In this document: one piece after another, positions 35,355-42,847 of the stretch
Position numbering within the stretch: the first letter of the stretch is position 1
Layout of the letters: every line of letters starts with the position of its first letter
Origin: a bacterium
GTDB lineage: Bacteria; Patescibacteriota; Patescibacteriia; Buchananbacterales; GWA2-38-13
Length of the DNA stretch: 42,847 nt
Assembly: GCA_030648715.1 (NCBI GenBank)
Contig: JAUSGZ010000016.1
Location: forward strand, 1-42,847
Direction of reading: 5' to 3'
The notes under the pieces: generated by a model
Told to the model about the DNA's origin: nothing
Databases searched by the model: none
The model's input: only the letters and a program-made list of their open reading frames with translations
Made by a program: the position numbers and the translations under genes

Positions 35355-36770
35355 ATGAGTTTGAGCGGAAAAATCGCGCGTAACTCCGTGATCCAGCTGG
35401 GCGGCAAGGCCGTCGGGCTGGTGGCGACCGTCATCACGGTCGCCATTATGACGCGGGCGCTGGGCGCGGCCGGGTACGGGACCTTTACTGCCGCATTCGC
35501 GTTCCTGCAGGTCGCGTTCATCCTGGTGGATCTCGGGTTGCAGATGACGACGGTGACCCTGGTTTCGGACGCGCGGCGGGATGCCACCACGGTCTTTTCC
35601 AATATCCTGGGACTGCGCCTGGCCACCGCGCTGGCGATGGCGGTCCTGGCGGTGGGCGGGGCGTCGCTCTTGGGCTATGCGCCGGAGGTGCGGCAGAGCA
35701 TCGCGGGATTGGCGGCGGTGTTCGTTGCCGCCGACCTCATTGCCGTGCTGACCGGAGTATTCCAGTACCGGCTGGCAATGGCGCGCGCGGCGGTGGCCGA
35801 AGTCGCCGGCAAGCTGGCATTACTTTCCGGCGTCGCGGCGGCCGCGGTCCTGGGCGGCGGGCTGCGGGAGATGGTGCTGGCGACCGCCGCGGCCGCGGTG
35901 TTGCACGCCGTACTGCTGTGGGTATTGGCGCGCGGCCTGCTGCCGTTCCGGGTGCGCTTCGACCTGGCCGTCTGGCGCGACATCGCAAGGACGACCTGGC
36001 CGCTGGCGCTGACCATCGCGTTCAACCTCATCTACTTTAAGATGGATACGGTCATCCTCTCGTGGTCCTGGCCGGCCGCCGACGTCGGACAGTACGGCGC
36101 CCCGTACCGCATCCTGGAATTGTGCATCAACCTCGGCTACCTGTTCCTCGGCCTGGTGCTCCCAATCCTGACCCAGGCGGCCGCGCGCAATGACCGGACG
36201 CGGTTTGCCCATCTGCTGCAGCGGAGCTTCGACGCCATTATTGCCGTCACACTCCCCCTGGTGGTGGGCGGTGCGCTAATTTCCACCCCGCTGATGGCGC
36301 TGGTCGCCGGCCCGGAATTTTCCGCCTCGGGTCCCCTGCTGTCCATCTTGCTGGTCGCGACGGGCACCATCCTCCTGGCGGCCGTCTTTGGCTACGGTAT
36401 CGTCGCGCTCGGCAAACAGCGGGTGATGCTCCCCTACTATGCCGGCAACGCCGCCGTGGTGCTCGCCGCCTACCTTATCTTTATCCCGCGCTACGGGACG
36501 TACGCGGCGGCATGGCTGACCGTCGCCAGTGAAGCGGTCATTCTTGCCGCCAACCTGTGGGTGGTCAAACGGCTGACGGGATTTTTCCCGCGCCTGGCCG
36601 GTTCGGCTACAACCGTGGCCGCGACCGTCGTGATGGCCGCGGTGCTGCTCGTGACCGCTCCGCTGCCGGTACTCGCCCGCCTGCTGCTGGGCACGGCGGC
36701 CTTTGCCCTGGCCCTGCACCAGTTGGGCGGGCTGCCCAAAGGACTGCTGCGGCAGATGGTCAAACCGTAA
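35355..36770 (+). CDS. Polysaccharide flippase (MATE/Wzx-like)
   Basis: MSLSGKIARNSVIQLGGKAVGLVATVITVAIMTRALGAAGYGTFTAAFAFLQ.... Start trimmed from the 567-aa ORF. Confidence 0.85.
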   Translation: MSLSGKIARNSVIQLGGKAVGLVATVITVAIMTRALGAAGYGTFTAAFAFLQVAFILVDLGLQMTTVTLVSDARRDATTVFSNILGLRLATALAMAVLAVGGASLLGYAPEVRQSIAGLAAVFVAADLIAVLTGVFQYRLAMARAAVAEVAGKLALLSGVAAAAVLGGGLREMVLATAAAAVLHAVLLWVLARGLLPFRVRFDLAVWRDIARTTWPLALTIAFNLIYFKMDTVILSWSWPAADVGQYGAPYRILELCINLGYLFLGLVLPILTQAAARNDRTRFAHLLQRSFDAIIAVTLPLVVGGALISTPLMALVAGPEFSASGPLLSILLVATGTILLAAVFGYGIVALGKQRVMLPYYAGNAAVVLAAYLIFIPRYGTYAAAWLTVASEAVILAANLWVVKRLTGFFPRLAGSATTVAATVVMAAVLLVTAPLPVLARLLLGTAAFALALHQLGGLPKGLLRQMVKP

Positions 36771-36785
36771 TGGCGGCTACCGCGT

Positions 36786-38111
36786 ATGTTCACGCCTGAT
36801 ATTCCCGCCGGTCTTGCCAGCCTCATCACGCCGTGGGCGTTGGCATTCAACGTGGTGCTGGCCGCGGGGCTGATGGCCATCGGCGTACTGACGTGGCGGC
36901 GTCCGGCTGTCGGCGTTGCCGCCGCAGCTTTCGCGCTGCCGCTGTACCTGGCGCGCGCAAGCGTTGGCGGACTGCCGACCACGTACCTGGAACTCGTCAT
37001 CCTCCTGGTCTGCGGCGTCACGCTCGTCAGCGCCTTGGCGAAAAAAAACTTTCGGCGCGGCGCACCCGACCCGCTGCGCTGGCCGGCGACCGCGCTGCTG
37101 GTCGCGGGGACCGCGGCGCTGGCCTGGTCGCCCGATACGCTCGCCGCCGCCGGACTCTGGCGGGCATACCTGGTGGAACCCGCGCTGTTGTATGCGGTGG
37201 CGCGCTTCGCGCTGCAGGATGAACGCGACTACCGCCGGGTCGCGCGGGCGCTGCTGGCCAGCGCCTTGGGCGTCGCGCTGCTTTCGATCTGGCAACAGTT
37301 CAGCGGCATCGGCATCGCCGAACCGCAGTGGGTACCACTCGCCCAACGCCGCGTCACCGCCCACTACACCTCGCCCAACGCCGTCGGCCTGTATTTGGGC
37401 CCCATCGCCGCGCTGGCAGCCGGACTGCTGTGCATACACCCCCGACGCTGGCGCGCGATGGCCGGTGCCGGCACCGTCCTCTTGATAGCGCTCATCGCGA
37501 TACTATACACCAGATCCGCCGGCACCTGGATCGGGCTTTTCTTTGCCGCCGCCGTAGTGGCGTATTTCACCCTGGGCCGCTGGAAAACGGCCGGAATGCT
37601 GACCGCGGCGCTCGCCCTGAGCCTGCTGCTGCCCGCCGTACAACACCGCATCCGCATCGAGCTGACGGACCCCGCGTCGGTCAACCGGCGCGTGCTGTGG
37701 CAAGGCAGCTGGGACTTTCTGACCGCATCGCCGAAGAACTTCGTGCTGGGCACCGGCATCCACGGCTTTCCCAAGGTGCAGGACGCCTTCCGCGACCCGC
37801 GGAAGATGGAACCGCTGCTCTACCCGCATACCATTGCGCTCAACTTCTGGATGGAGTTCGGGCTGGGTGGCCTGCTCTCCGCCGCGTGGCTTGGTCTTGC
37901 CGCGGTGCGCATCGCGGTTTCCAACCTGCGGCAGCGCGTTGATGGCCTCACGCTCGGCGGACTGGCGGCGCTCGCCGCGATACTGGCGCACGGACTGGTG
38001 GATGTCCCGTATTTCAAAAATGACCTGGCCGCACTGACGTGGCTGCTCCTCGCGTTCGTCATCTGGCGCGGCCAAAAAAATAGCTCCGCCGCCGCGGAGC
38101 CGAAACCCTGA
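36786..38111 (+). CDS. O-antigen ligase-like (Wzy/WaaL) membrane protein
   Basis: Multi-TM; TSPNAVGLYLGPIAALAAGL, ILYTRSAGTWIGLFFAAAV, VLGTGIHGFPKVQ, ALNFWMEFGLGGLL. Confidence 0.85.
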   Translation: MFTPDIPAGLASLITPWALAFNVVLAAGLMAIGVLTWRRPAVGVAAAAFALPLYLARASVGGLPTTYLELVILLVCGVTLVSALAKKNFRRGAPDPLRWPATALLVAGTAALAWSPDTLAAAGLWRAYLVEPALLYAVARFALQDERDYRRVARALLASALGVALLSIWQQFSGIGIAEPQWVPLAQRRVTAHYTSPNAVGLYLGPIAALAAGLLCIHPRRWRAMAGAGTVLLIALIAILYTRSAGTWIGLFFAAAVVAYFTLGRWKTAGMLTAALALSLLLPAVQHRIRIELTDPASVNRRVLWQGSWDFLTASPKNFVLGTGIHGFPKVQDAFRDPRKMEPLLYPHTIALNFWMEFGLGGLLSAAWLGLAAVRIAVSNLRQRVDGLTLGGLAALAAILAHGLVDVPYFKNDLAALTWLLLAFVIWRGQKNSSAAAEPKP

Positions 38112-38124
38112 TCCCGCCAACGCA

Positions 38125-39003
38125 TCACCGCCCCCACCACCGCACGGGCGGACGCTGGACGAACGCCAAGTCCTTGCGAAATGCGACCGGATCGCTCACC
38201 ACGTAGCCGTCCGGCGCAAGGCGTGCCAGTTGCCGCACGCGGCGGCGCGACCACGGCGTTCCGGTATCGTAGACCCAAATTGTTTTGCCGCGGGCGCGCA
38301 GGCCGCCAAACAGCCGCGCGCTGACCGACTGCGCGCGCACCGACACCGCGTCAATGTCGGCCCAATCGCTGGCGCGCACGCGGGATATCTCCCGCGGATA
38401 ATAGACGACCAACCCCGTGCGCAAATTCTCGTCGCGCTGTTTGAGCTCGCGCAAGTCGGCCGGGTGGAAGCTGGTGACCGTCAACGTGCCGCGCAGCGTG
38501 CCGACAAGACCTGCGACCTCATCCAGCGCGGCGGCGCGGCGTTCCGTCGGCAGCGGGGGCGTATTTTTCAATTCCACTTCTGCCACGGCGGACCCGAACT
38601 CGTTCAAAAAATCCCGCACGCGCGAAATACCGCGCTGCGGGTAGCGGTCGGAGAGCGGGCCGCAATGGGCAAGGTCTTTGATCTGGTCGTAGGTGACCGC
38701 GTCCACCGCCCACGGCCGGCAGTACAGCCGCTCTAGGTTCGTGTCGTGCAGCAATGCCCAGACGTTGTCGCCGGTCAGCACCGCATCCGCCGAGAGCTGG
38801 GCACCCGCGTCGCGGGCCTGTTGGAACCCGAGCCAACTGCCCTCCGGATAGCGGGCCCAGTACCCGCGGCGCGCAATGACGGTTGCCGAACGGCCAGGCC
38901 GAGCCGGCGCGGGCACAAACAGCACGGCGGCCGTCAACCCGACGGCGAACCCCAGCCAACCGAGTTTTTTTAAAAATATATCCTTTCGCTGCTGCATTCC
39001 CAT
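38125..39003 (-). CDS. Glycerophosphodiester phosphodiesterase-like protein, catalytic motifs degenerate
   Basis: VIARRGYWARYPEGSWLGFQQARDAGAQLSADAVLTGDNVWALLHDTNLERL follows the GDPD fold pattern. Confidence 0.7.
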   Translation of the reverse strand: MGMQQRKDIFLKKLGWLGFAVGLTAAVLFVPAPARPGRSATVIARRGYWARYPEGSWLGFQQARDAGAQLSADAVLTGDNVWALLHDTNLERLYCRPWAVDAVTYDQIKDLAHCGPLSDRYPQRGISRVRDFLNEFGSAVAEVELKNTPPLPTERRAAALDEVAGLVGTLRGTLTVTSFHPADLRELKQRDENLRTGLVVYYPREISRVRASDWADIDAVSVRAQSVSARLFGGLRARGKTIWVYDTGTPWSRRRVRQLARLAPDGYVVSDPVAFRKDLAFVQRPPVRWWGR

Positions 39004-39009
39004 ATAGGT

Positions 39010-39039
39010 AACGGGAGTCCGCTTTCGCGGACTCCCGTT
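39010..39039. terminator. Intrinsic terminator-like hairpin
   Basis: aacgggagtccg-ctttcg-cggactcccgtt. Confidence 0.65.
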
Positions 39040-39085
39040 CCAAAGGCAATCAATGCTAGCGAAAACCTCAGATGCCTGTACCGCG

Positions 39086-39451
39086 TTAGTTCGTCGCTTC
39101 CACCAACTGTTGAATGACGAACGAAGCGATCGCGTAAGCGGCGAAAATGACCGCCAACCCCACGATACCCGCGATGATCATCTTTTTGGCCTCACCAACC
39201 TGTTCTTCATTGCCCTGCGCCGTCATCCACTTGAAACCACCGAAGAGAACGATGAGGACGGCGATAATGCCCAGGAAGCCCATCAAAATGTTGACGATGA
39301 GCATGATGGTCGTCCGAAGATCCTGGGTACCCCAACCGACGATGGTTGCGTAGTTCAATCCTTGGTTGACGGTCGCGCTCAGCTGAGCGAACACCGGCAA
39401 CGCGGCCAGCAAACCACCGACAGTGGCCAAACCTGTAGTAATTTTGCGCAT
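39086..39451 (-). CDS. VirB2/TrbC-like pilin protein
   Basis: Signal peptide plus two TMs: RTTIMLIVNILMGFLGIIAVLIVLFGGFKWMTAQGNEEQVGEAKKMIIAGIVGLAVIFAAYAIASFVI; strong SD aaaggaggtgaca. Confidence 0.75.
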   Translation of the reverse strand: MRKITTGLATVGGLLAALPVFAQLSATVNQGLNYATIVGWGTQDLRTTIMLIVNILMGFLGIIAVLIVLFGGFKWMTAQGNEEQVGEAKKMIIAGIVGLAVIFAAYAIASFVIQQLVEATN

Positions 39452-39664
39452 TGTGTCACCTCCTTTCTGTAGGGAGGGGGCAAACGGGAACTTTCCGCCC
39501 CGCTGCCTGACTCCAATCCAACAGAAACCAGTATATCGTAGTGGCGATGAATTTACAACTAATTGTCAACATGGTATAATAATGGTGATACTAGGCTGAA
39601 TTCCGTCGGTTGCGCCCCGCACTCCTGCGGGGCGTCCCTCGCTTCACCTTCCGCTCCCTCGCCT

Positions 39665-41860
39665 ATGCCATCACCCATCCCGCGCCGCCGAGCAACGCGC
39701 CGCCGCACCGCGGCCGCAGGGTGGTTGACGCTCGCCGTCGCGCTCGCCCCGCTGCAGCCGGCCGCCGCGCTCGTCTTTTCCCCGAACCGCCTGATGACGG
39801 ACGCGGAGCTGCACGACCCGGGCAGCCTGTCCACGGCCGCCATCCAGCAATTTCTGGAACAAAAAGGCAGCGTGCTGGCGACATTCCGGGAAACCGTGGA
39901 AGGGCAAACGCTCACGGCCGCCCAGATCTTTTCGCGCGTCGGAAATCAGACCGGCATTTCGCCGAAATTCCTGCTGGCCGTGGTAGAACGCGAAAAGGGA
40001 TTGCTGCGCAAGAGCCCCGGCGCCGTCAAGCAGTCCGACCTGGACTGGGCGGCGGGCTACTCATGTTTTTCCGGCCGCTGCAATGAAAAATACCGCGGCT
40101 TCTTCAATCAGGTCGACTCGGCGGCCATCACCCAGAACATCTACTTTGAACGCGCCAGCACGTTCACCTACCGCATCGGCACGCCCGCGCAGACCCACGA
40201 CGGCTACACCGTCACCCCGGAAAACCAGGCGACAGCCAACCTCTATATCTACACGCCGTTCGTCGGGCATTCGCCGGAGCTGGGTATTGTCAACGGCTTG
40301 GGCGGCAACCGGCTGTTCCATAACATCTGGCAGCAATTCTTCACCGACGCCAAATATCCGGAGGGGCTGGTCCTCACCGACGGCACAACGCTGTGGCGCG
40401 TGGAGGCGGGCAAGAAGCGAAAATTCGCGACGCGCGAGCTGTTTGCCGCCGACCACCGCCCCGAGGACGCCATCACCGTGACGCCGAAAGTGCTTTCCGC
40501 CTACCCCGACGGGCCCGACATCCGCTTTGCCAACTACACGGTGGTGCGCTCGGCCGCCTCGGGGCAAGCGCTGCTGCTGCAGAACGGCAAACAACGCCCC
40601 ATCGTGGATGAGCAGGCGCTGGCGCTGTTGTCGGACTTCCACCTCGCCACCGTCAATCTGTCCGACATCCCGGCGGTTGCCGCCGAGCTGCTGGAGCCCT
40701 ACCCCGTCGGCCTGCCGGTCACCGCCAACCTCGCCTACCCGCAGGGCAAACTGTTCAAGGATGACCTCGGCACGCTGGTCTGGGTGCAGGACAGCGTCCG
40801 CCACCCCGTGCATGACGTCACGGCGCAGATCAATTTCTACCAGCAAACCCCGGAAGCAACGACGGCGGCCGCCCTGGAACGCTACCCCATCGGCAGCCCG
40901 GTGCTGCTGCGCGACGGCACCCTGGTGAAGAATACCGAGGGCACCCATTACCTCATCACCAACGGCGAACGGCGCAAGATTACCAGCACCGAACTGGCCG
41001 CGCGCCTCCTGGGCAACGACCGCGTGACGGCGGCGCTGACCGCACCCGACGACCTGCTGGAACTGCACGGCGCAGGTTTGAACATGGATTACATCAACGA
41101 CACCATTCAGGACCCGGCAGCGACGCCCACCCCCGCCGCAACGCCCGCCGGCCCGCTGATCTCGGCCGACAGCCTGACGGTGACCCCCGCGAGCCTCGTG
41201 GGCCTCACCGGACAGAGCATCGCGGTGCAGGCGACGGTTCGCAACGCCGGCACCAAAACCTGGCAAGCGGGTGAAATAAAATTGCAGCTCAACGGCGGCG
41301 CGGCGCTCAACTTCCTGGAAAGCAGCGTGGCGCCGGGCGAAATGGCAAGCTTCAACGGCCCGCTGACCTACACGGCTGTCCCCGGCCTACAGCCGCAGAC
41401 GTTCACGGTGCTGGGCCCGGATGGCGCAGTCATTGCCCGCTTCGCCAAGTTCGCCGTGCTGAAACCGGCCGCCGGCGCGGAGGTAACCAAACACACGCTG
41501 CCAACCGCCGTCAAAACCAGCTGGAAGCCGGTGCCGGTCGCCATCACCCTGAAGAACACCACGCCTAACCTGACCTGGAAGGCAAGCAAAGCGGCGCTCG
41601 TCTTGAAAGGCCCCAGCAACCAGAGCAGCCCGTTCTATGACCCGGCCGACTGGGTGAAAACCGACGTGCCGGCAGTTCCCACCAACCGCAAGACCATCAA
41701 GCCGGGAGAAACCGGCGAATTCCGCTTCACCCTGCGCCCGCGCGGGGTCAAACCCGGACTCTACGAGCTGCACTTCCAACTGCAGCTGCGCGACGCCAAA
41801 AAAGACATCCTTATTAACGGCGGCGAGGAGTGGGTGATGAAGGTGCGGGTGGATAAATAG
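39665..41860 (+). CDS. Secreted multi-domain surface protein (lysozyme-like N-term, KRPI-type repeats, Ig-like C-term)
   Basis: SPNRLMTDAELHDPGSLSTAAIQQFLEQKGS; repeats such as LVLTDGTTLWRVEAGKKRKFATRELF / ALLLQNGKQRPIVDEQALALL / YLITNGERRKITSTELAARLL. Confidence 0.65.
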   Translation: MPSPIPRRRATRRRTAAAGWLTLAVALAPLQPAAALVFSPNRLMTDAELHDPGSLSTAAIQQFLEQKGSVLATFRETVEGQTLTAAQIFSRVGNQTGISPKFLLAVVEREKGLLRKSPGAVKQSDLDWAAGYSCFSGRCNEKYRGFFNQVDSAAITQNIYFERASTFTYRIGTPAQTHDGYTVTPENQATANLYIYTPFVGHSPELGIVNGLGGNRLFHNIWQQFFTDAKYPEGLVLTDGTTLWRVEAGKKRKFATRELFAADHRPEDAITVTPKVLSAYPDGPDIRFANYTVVRSAASGQALLLQNGKQRPIVDEQALALLSDFHLATVNLSDIPAVAAELLEPYPVGLPVTANLAYPQGKLFKDDLGTLVWVQDSVRHPVHDVTAQINFYQQTPEATTAAALERYPIGSPVLLRDGTLVKNTEGTHYLITNGERRKITSTELAARLLGNDRVTAALTAPDDLLELHGAGLNMDYINDTIQDPAATPTPAATPAGPLISADSLTVTPASLVGLTGQSIAVQATVRNAGTKTWQAGEIKLQLNGGAALNFLESSVAPGEMASFNGPLTYTAVPGLQPQTFTVLGPDGAVIARFAKFAVLKPAAGAEVTKHTLPTAVKTSWKPVPVAITLKNTTPNLTWKASKAALVLKGPSNQSSPFYDPADWVKTDVPAVPTNRKTIKPGETGEFRFTLRPRGVKPGLYELHFQLQLRDAKKDILINGGEEWVMKVRVDK

Positions 41861-41873
41861 AAAAACGGCTTTG

Positions 41874-41896
41874 CCCCGCCACCCGGCGGGGTTTTT
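41874..41896 (+). terminator. Intrinsic terminator
   Basis: ccccgcc-acc-cggcgggg-type hairpin (ccccgccacccggcgggg) followed by ttttt. Confidence 0.75.
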
Positions 41897-41913
41897 GCTA
41901 TAGTGCCAAGCGT

Positions 41914-42847
41914 ATGGAGTCTACCGTATGGGTATGGGCAGGGCGGCATAGGGCCGCTGCCTGCGGTATTGTGCTTGCGGGCCTGCTCACCGCTACCTAC
42001 CTGGCCGTGGCGGGCAACGGGTATGGCTACTACCGGCACCTGGCCCAGGCAATGCTGGATGGCGAGCTTGGGCTACCGGCGGAAACCGTCCCCGCCGGAC
42101 AGCTGCGCGACTTCAGCCAGTACGGCGACACTCTCTACTACCCGATGGGCGTGCTGCCCGCAGCAATCCTGATGCCCGCGGTGGCAGGAATGGGCGTGGA
42201 CTTTCCGCAGGCAGTGATGGTGCTCGCGCTGGCCGCCAGCATTGCCTACCTCGCCTACCAGCTGGCGCGCCGGCTTTCCTGGTCCGAACGCGACGCGCTG
42301 TGGTTGAGTGCCGGATTCCTGCTCTCCAGCCCTCTGGCATATTTGGTCCTGGGCTCAACGGTCTTTGACGCGTACTTGGCGCATCTGGTCTCCCTCGCCT
42401 GCCTGCTTTCCGCGCTGGTGGAACACCTTGGCCGCCGCCGATGGTGGCTCACGGGAGTGCTCGTCGGTCTGTCCGCGATGAGCCGGCCGCTGACCGCGGG
42501 CGCGGCCGTCTTTTTCTGGCTCGCGGCGACACGCGAACCATCGTCGCGCGCAAAAAAAATATTGGTGTTCACGGTGCCGCTGCTTGCCGCGCTCTCCCTG
42601 ATCGCCGCCTACAACTTCGCGCGGTTCGGCGACCCTTTGGAAGCCGGCTACTCGTATCAGCTCATTGATCCGGCAACCGTGCAGGCACGCGAGATCGGGC
42701 TCTTTTCCCTCCGCCATATTCCGCGAAATTTCACCCGGGCTTTCCTAGCTGGACCAAAGATTATTTTAGCTCAAGGAAGCCAAAATATACCGGTTTTCCC
42801 GTACCTTACCTTTGGCGGTTCCGGCATGTCGTTGCTCCTGACTTTCC
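41914..42847 (+). CDS. Multi-TM glycosyltransferase-like membrane protein, truncated by window end
   Basis: Manual translation MESTVWVWAGRHRAAACGIVLAGLL...GDTLYYPMGVLPAAIL...NFARFGDPLEAGYSYQLID; open to window end, so absent from the ORF list. Confidence 0.75.
   Translation, partial: MESTVWVWAGRHRAAACGIVLAGLLTATYLAVAGNGYGYYRHLAQAMLDGELGLPAETVPAGQLRDFSQYGDTLYYPMGVLPAAILMPAVAGMGVDFPQAVMVLALAASIAYLAYQLARRLSWSERDALWLSAGFLLSSPLAYLVLGSTVFDAYLAHLVSLACLLSALVEHLGRRRWWLTGVLVGLSAMSRPLTAGAAVFFWLAATREPSSRAKKILVFTVPLLAALSLIAAYNFARFGDPLEAGYSYQLIDPATVQAREIGLFSLRHIPRNFTRAFLAGPKIILAQGSQNIPVFPYLTFGGSGMSLLLTF

Overview
The window is a roughly 43 kb, GC-rich bacterial segment. It is probably from a Patescibacteria/CPR-like organism (inference from small genes, a VirB2-like pilin, an rRNA intron and an unlinked rRNA locus). 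On the minus strand it carries a 23S-5S rRNA operon with no 16S gene upstream. The 23S gene is interrupted by an ORF-less group I intron of about 287 nt. There are four intact tRNA genes: Leu-UAG, Gly-GCC, Leu-UAA and Ala-GGC. An FMN riboswitch precedes ribE-ribH-ribBA. Other recognisable genes are ruvB, a CBS-less IMP dehydrogenase, adenosine deaminase, archaeal-type (class V) FBP aldolase/phosphatase, cutA, corA, an inositol-monophosphatase family gene, a surface-polysaccharide cluster (GT2, flippase, O-antigen-ligase-like) and several secreted or surface proteins. The most unusual signal is a family of short, perfect GC-rich hairpins with mostly 3-nt loops (unit TCCGCC-NNN-GGCGGA or TCCCGCC-NNN-GGCGGGA, often in tandem, sometimes with an AT-rich arm). 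I found these inside loops of structured RNAs: T-loops of partial tRNA copies at GTT^CGA, a split 5S copy, the group I intron, and the FMN riboswitch P2 loop. In three loci (5S, tRNA-Gly, tRNA-Ala) an intact RNA gene lies between separated 5' and 3' fragments of a second copy of itself. In three tRNA loci (two Leu, one Ala) the 3' end of the adjacent tRNA is duplicated at the far side of the same ~76-93 nt element. This looks like an undescribed structured-RNA-targeting palindromic element system. All calls come from reading the sequence; no searches or folding programs were run.
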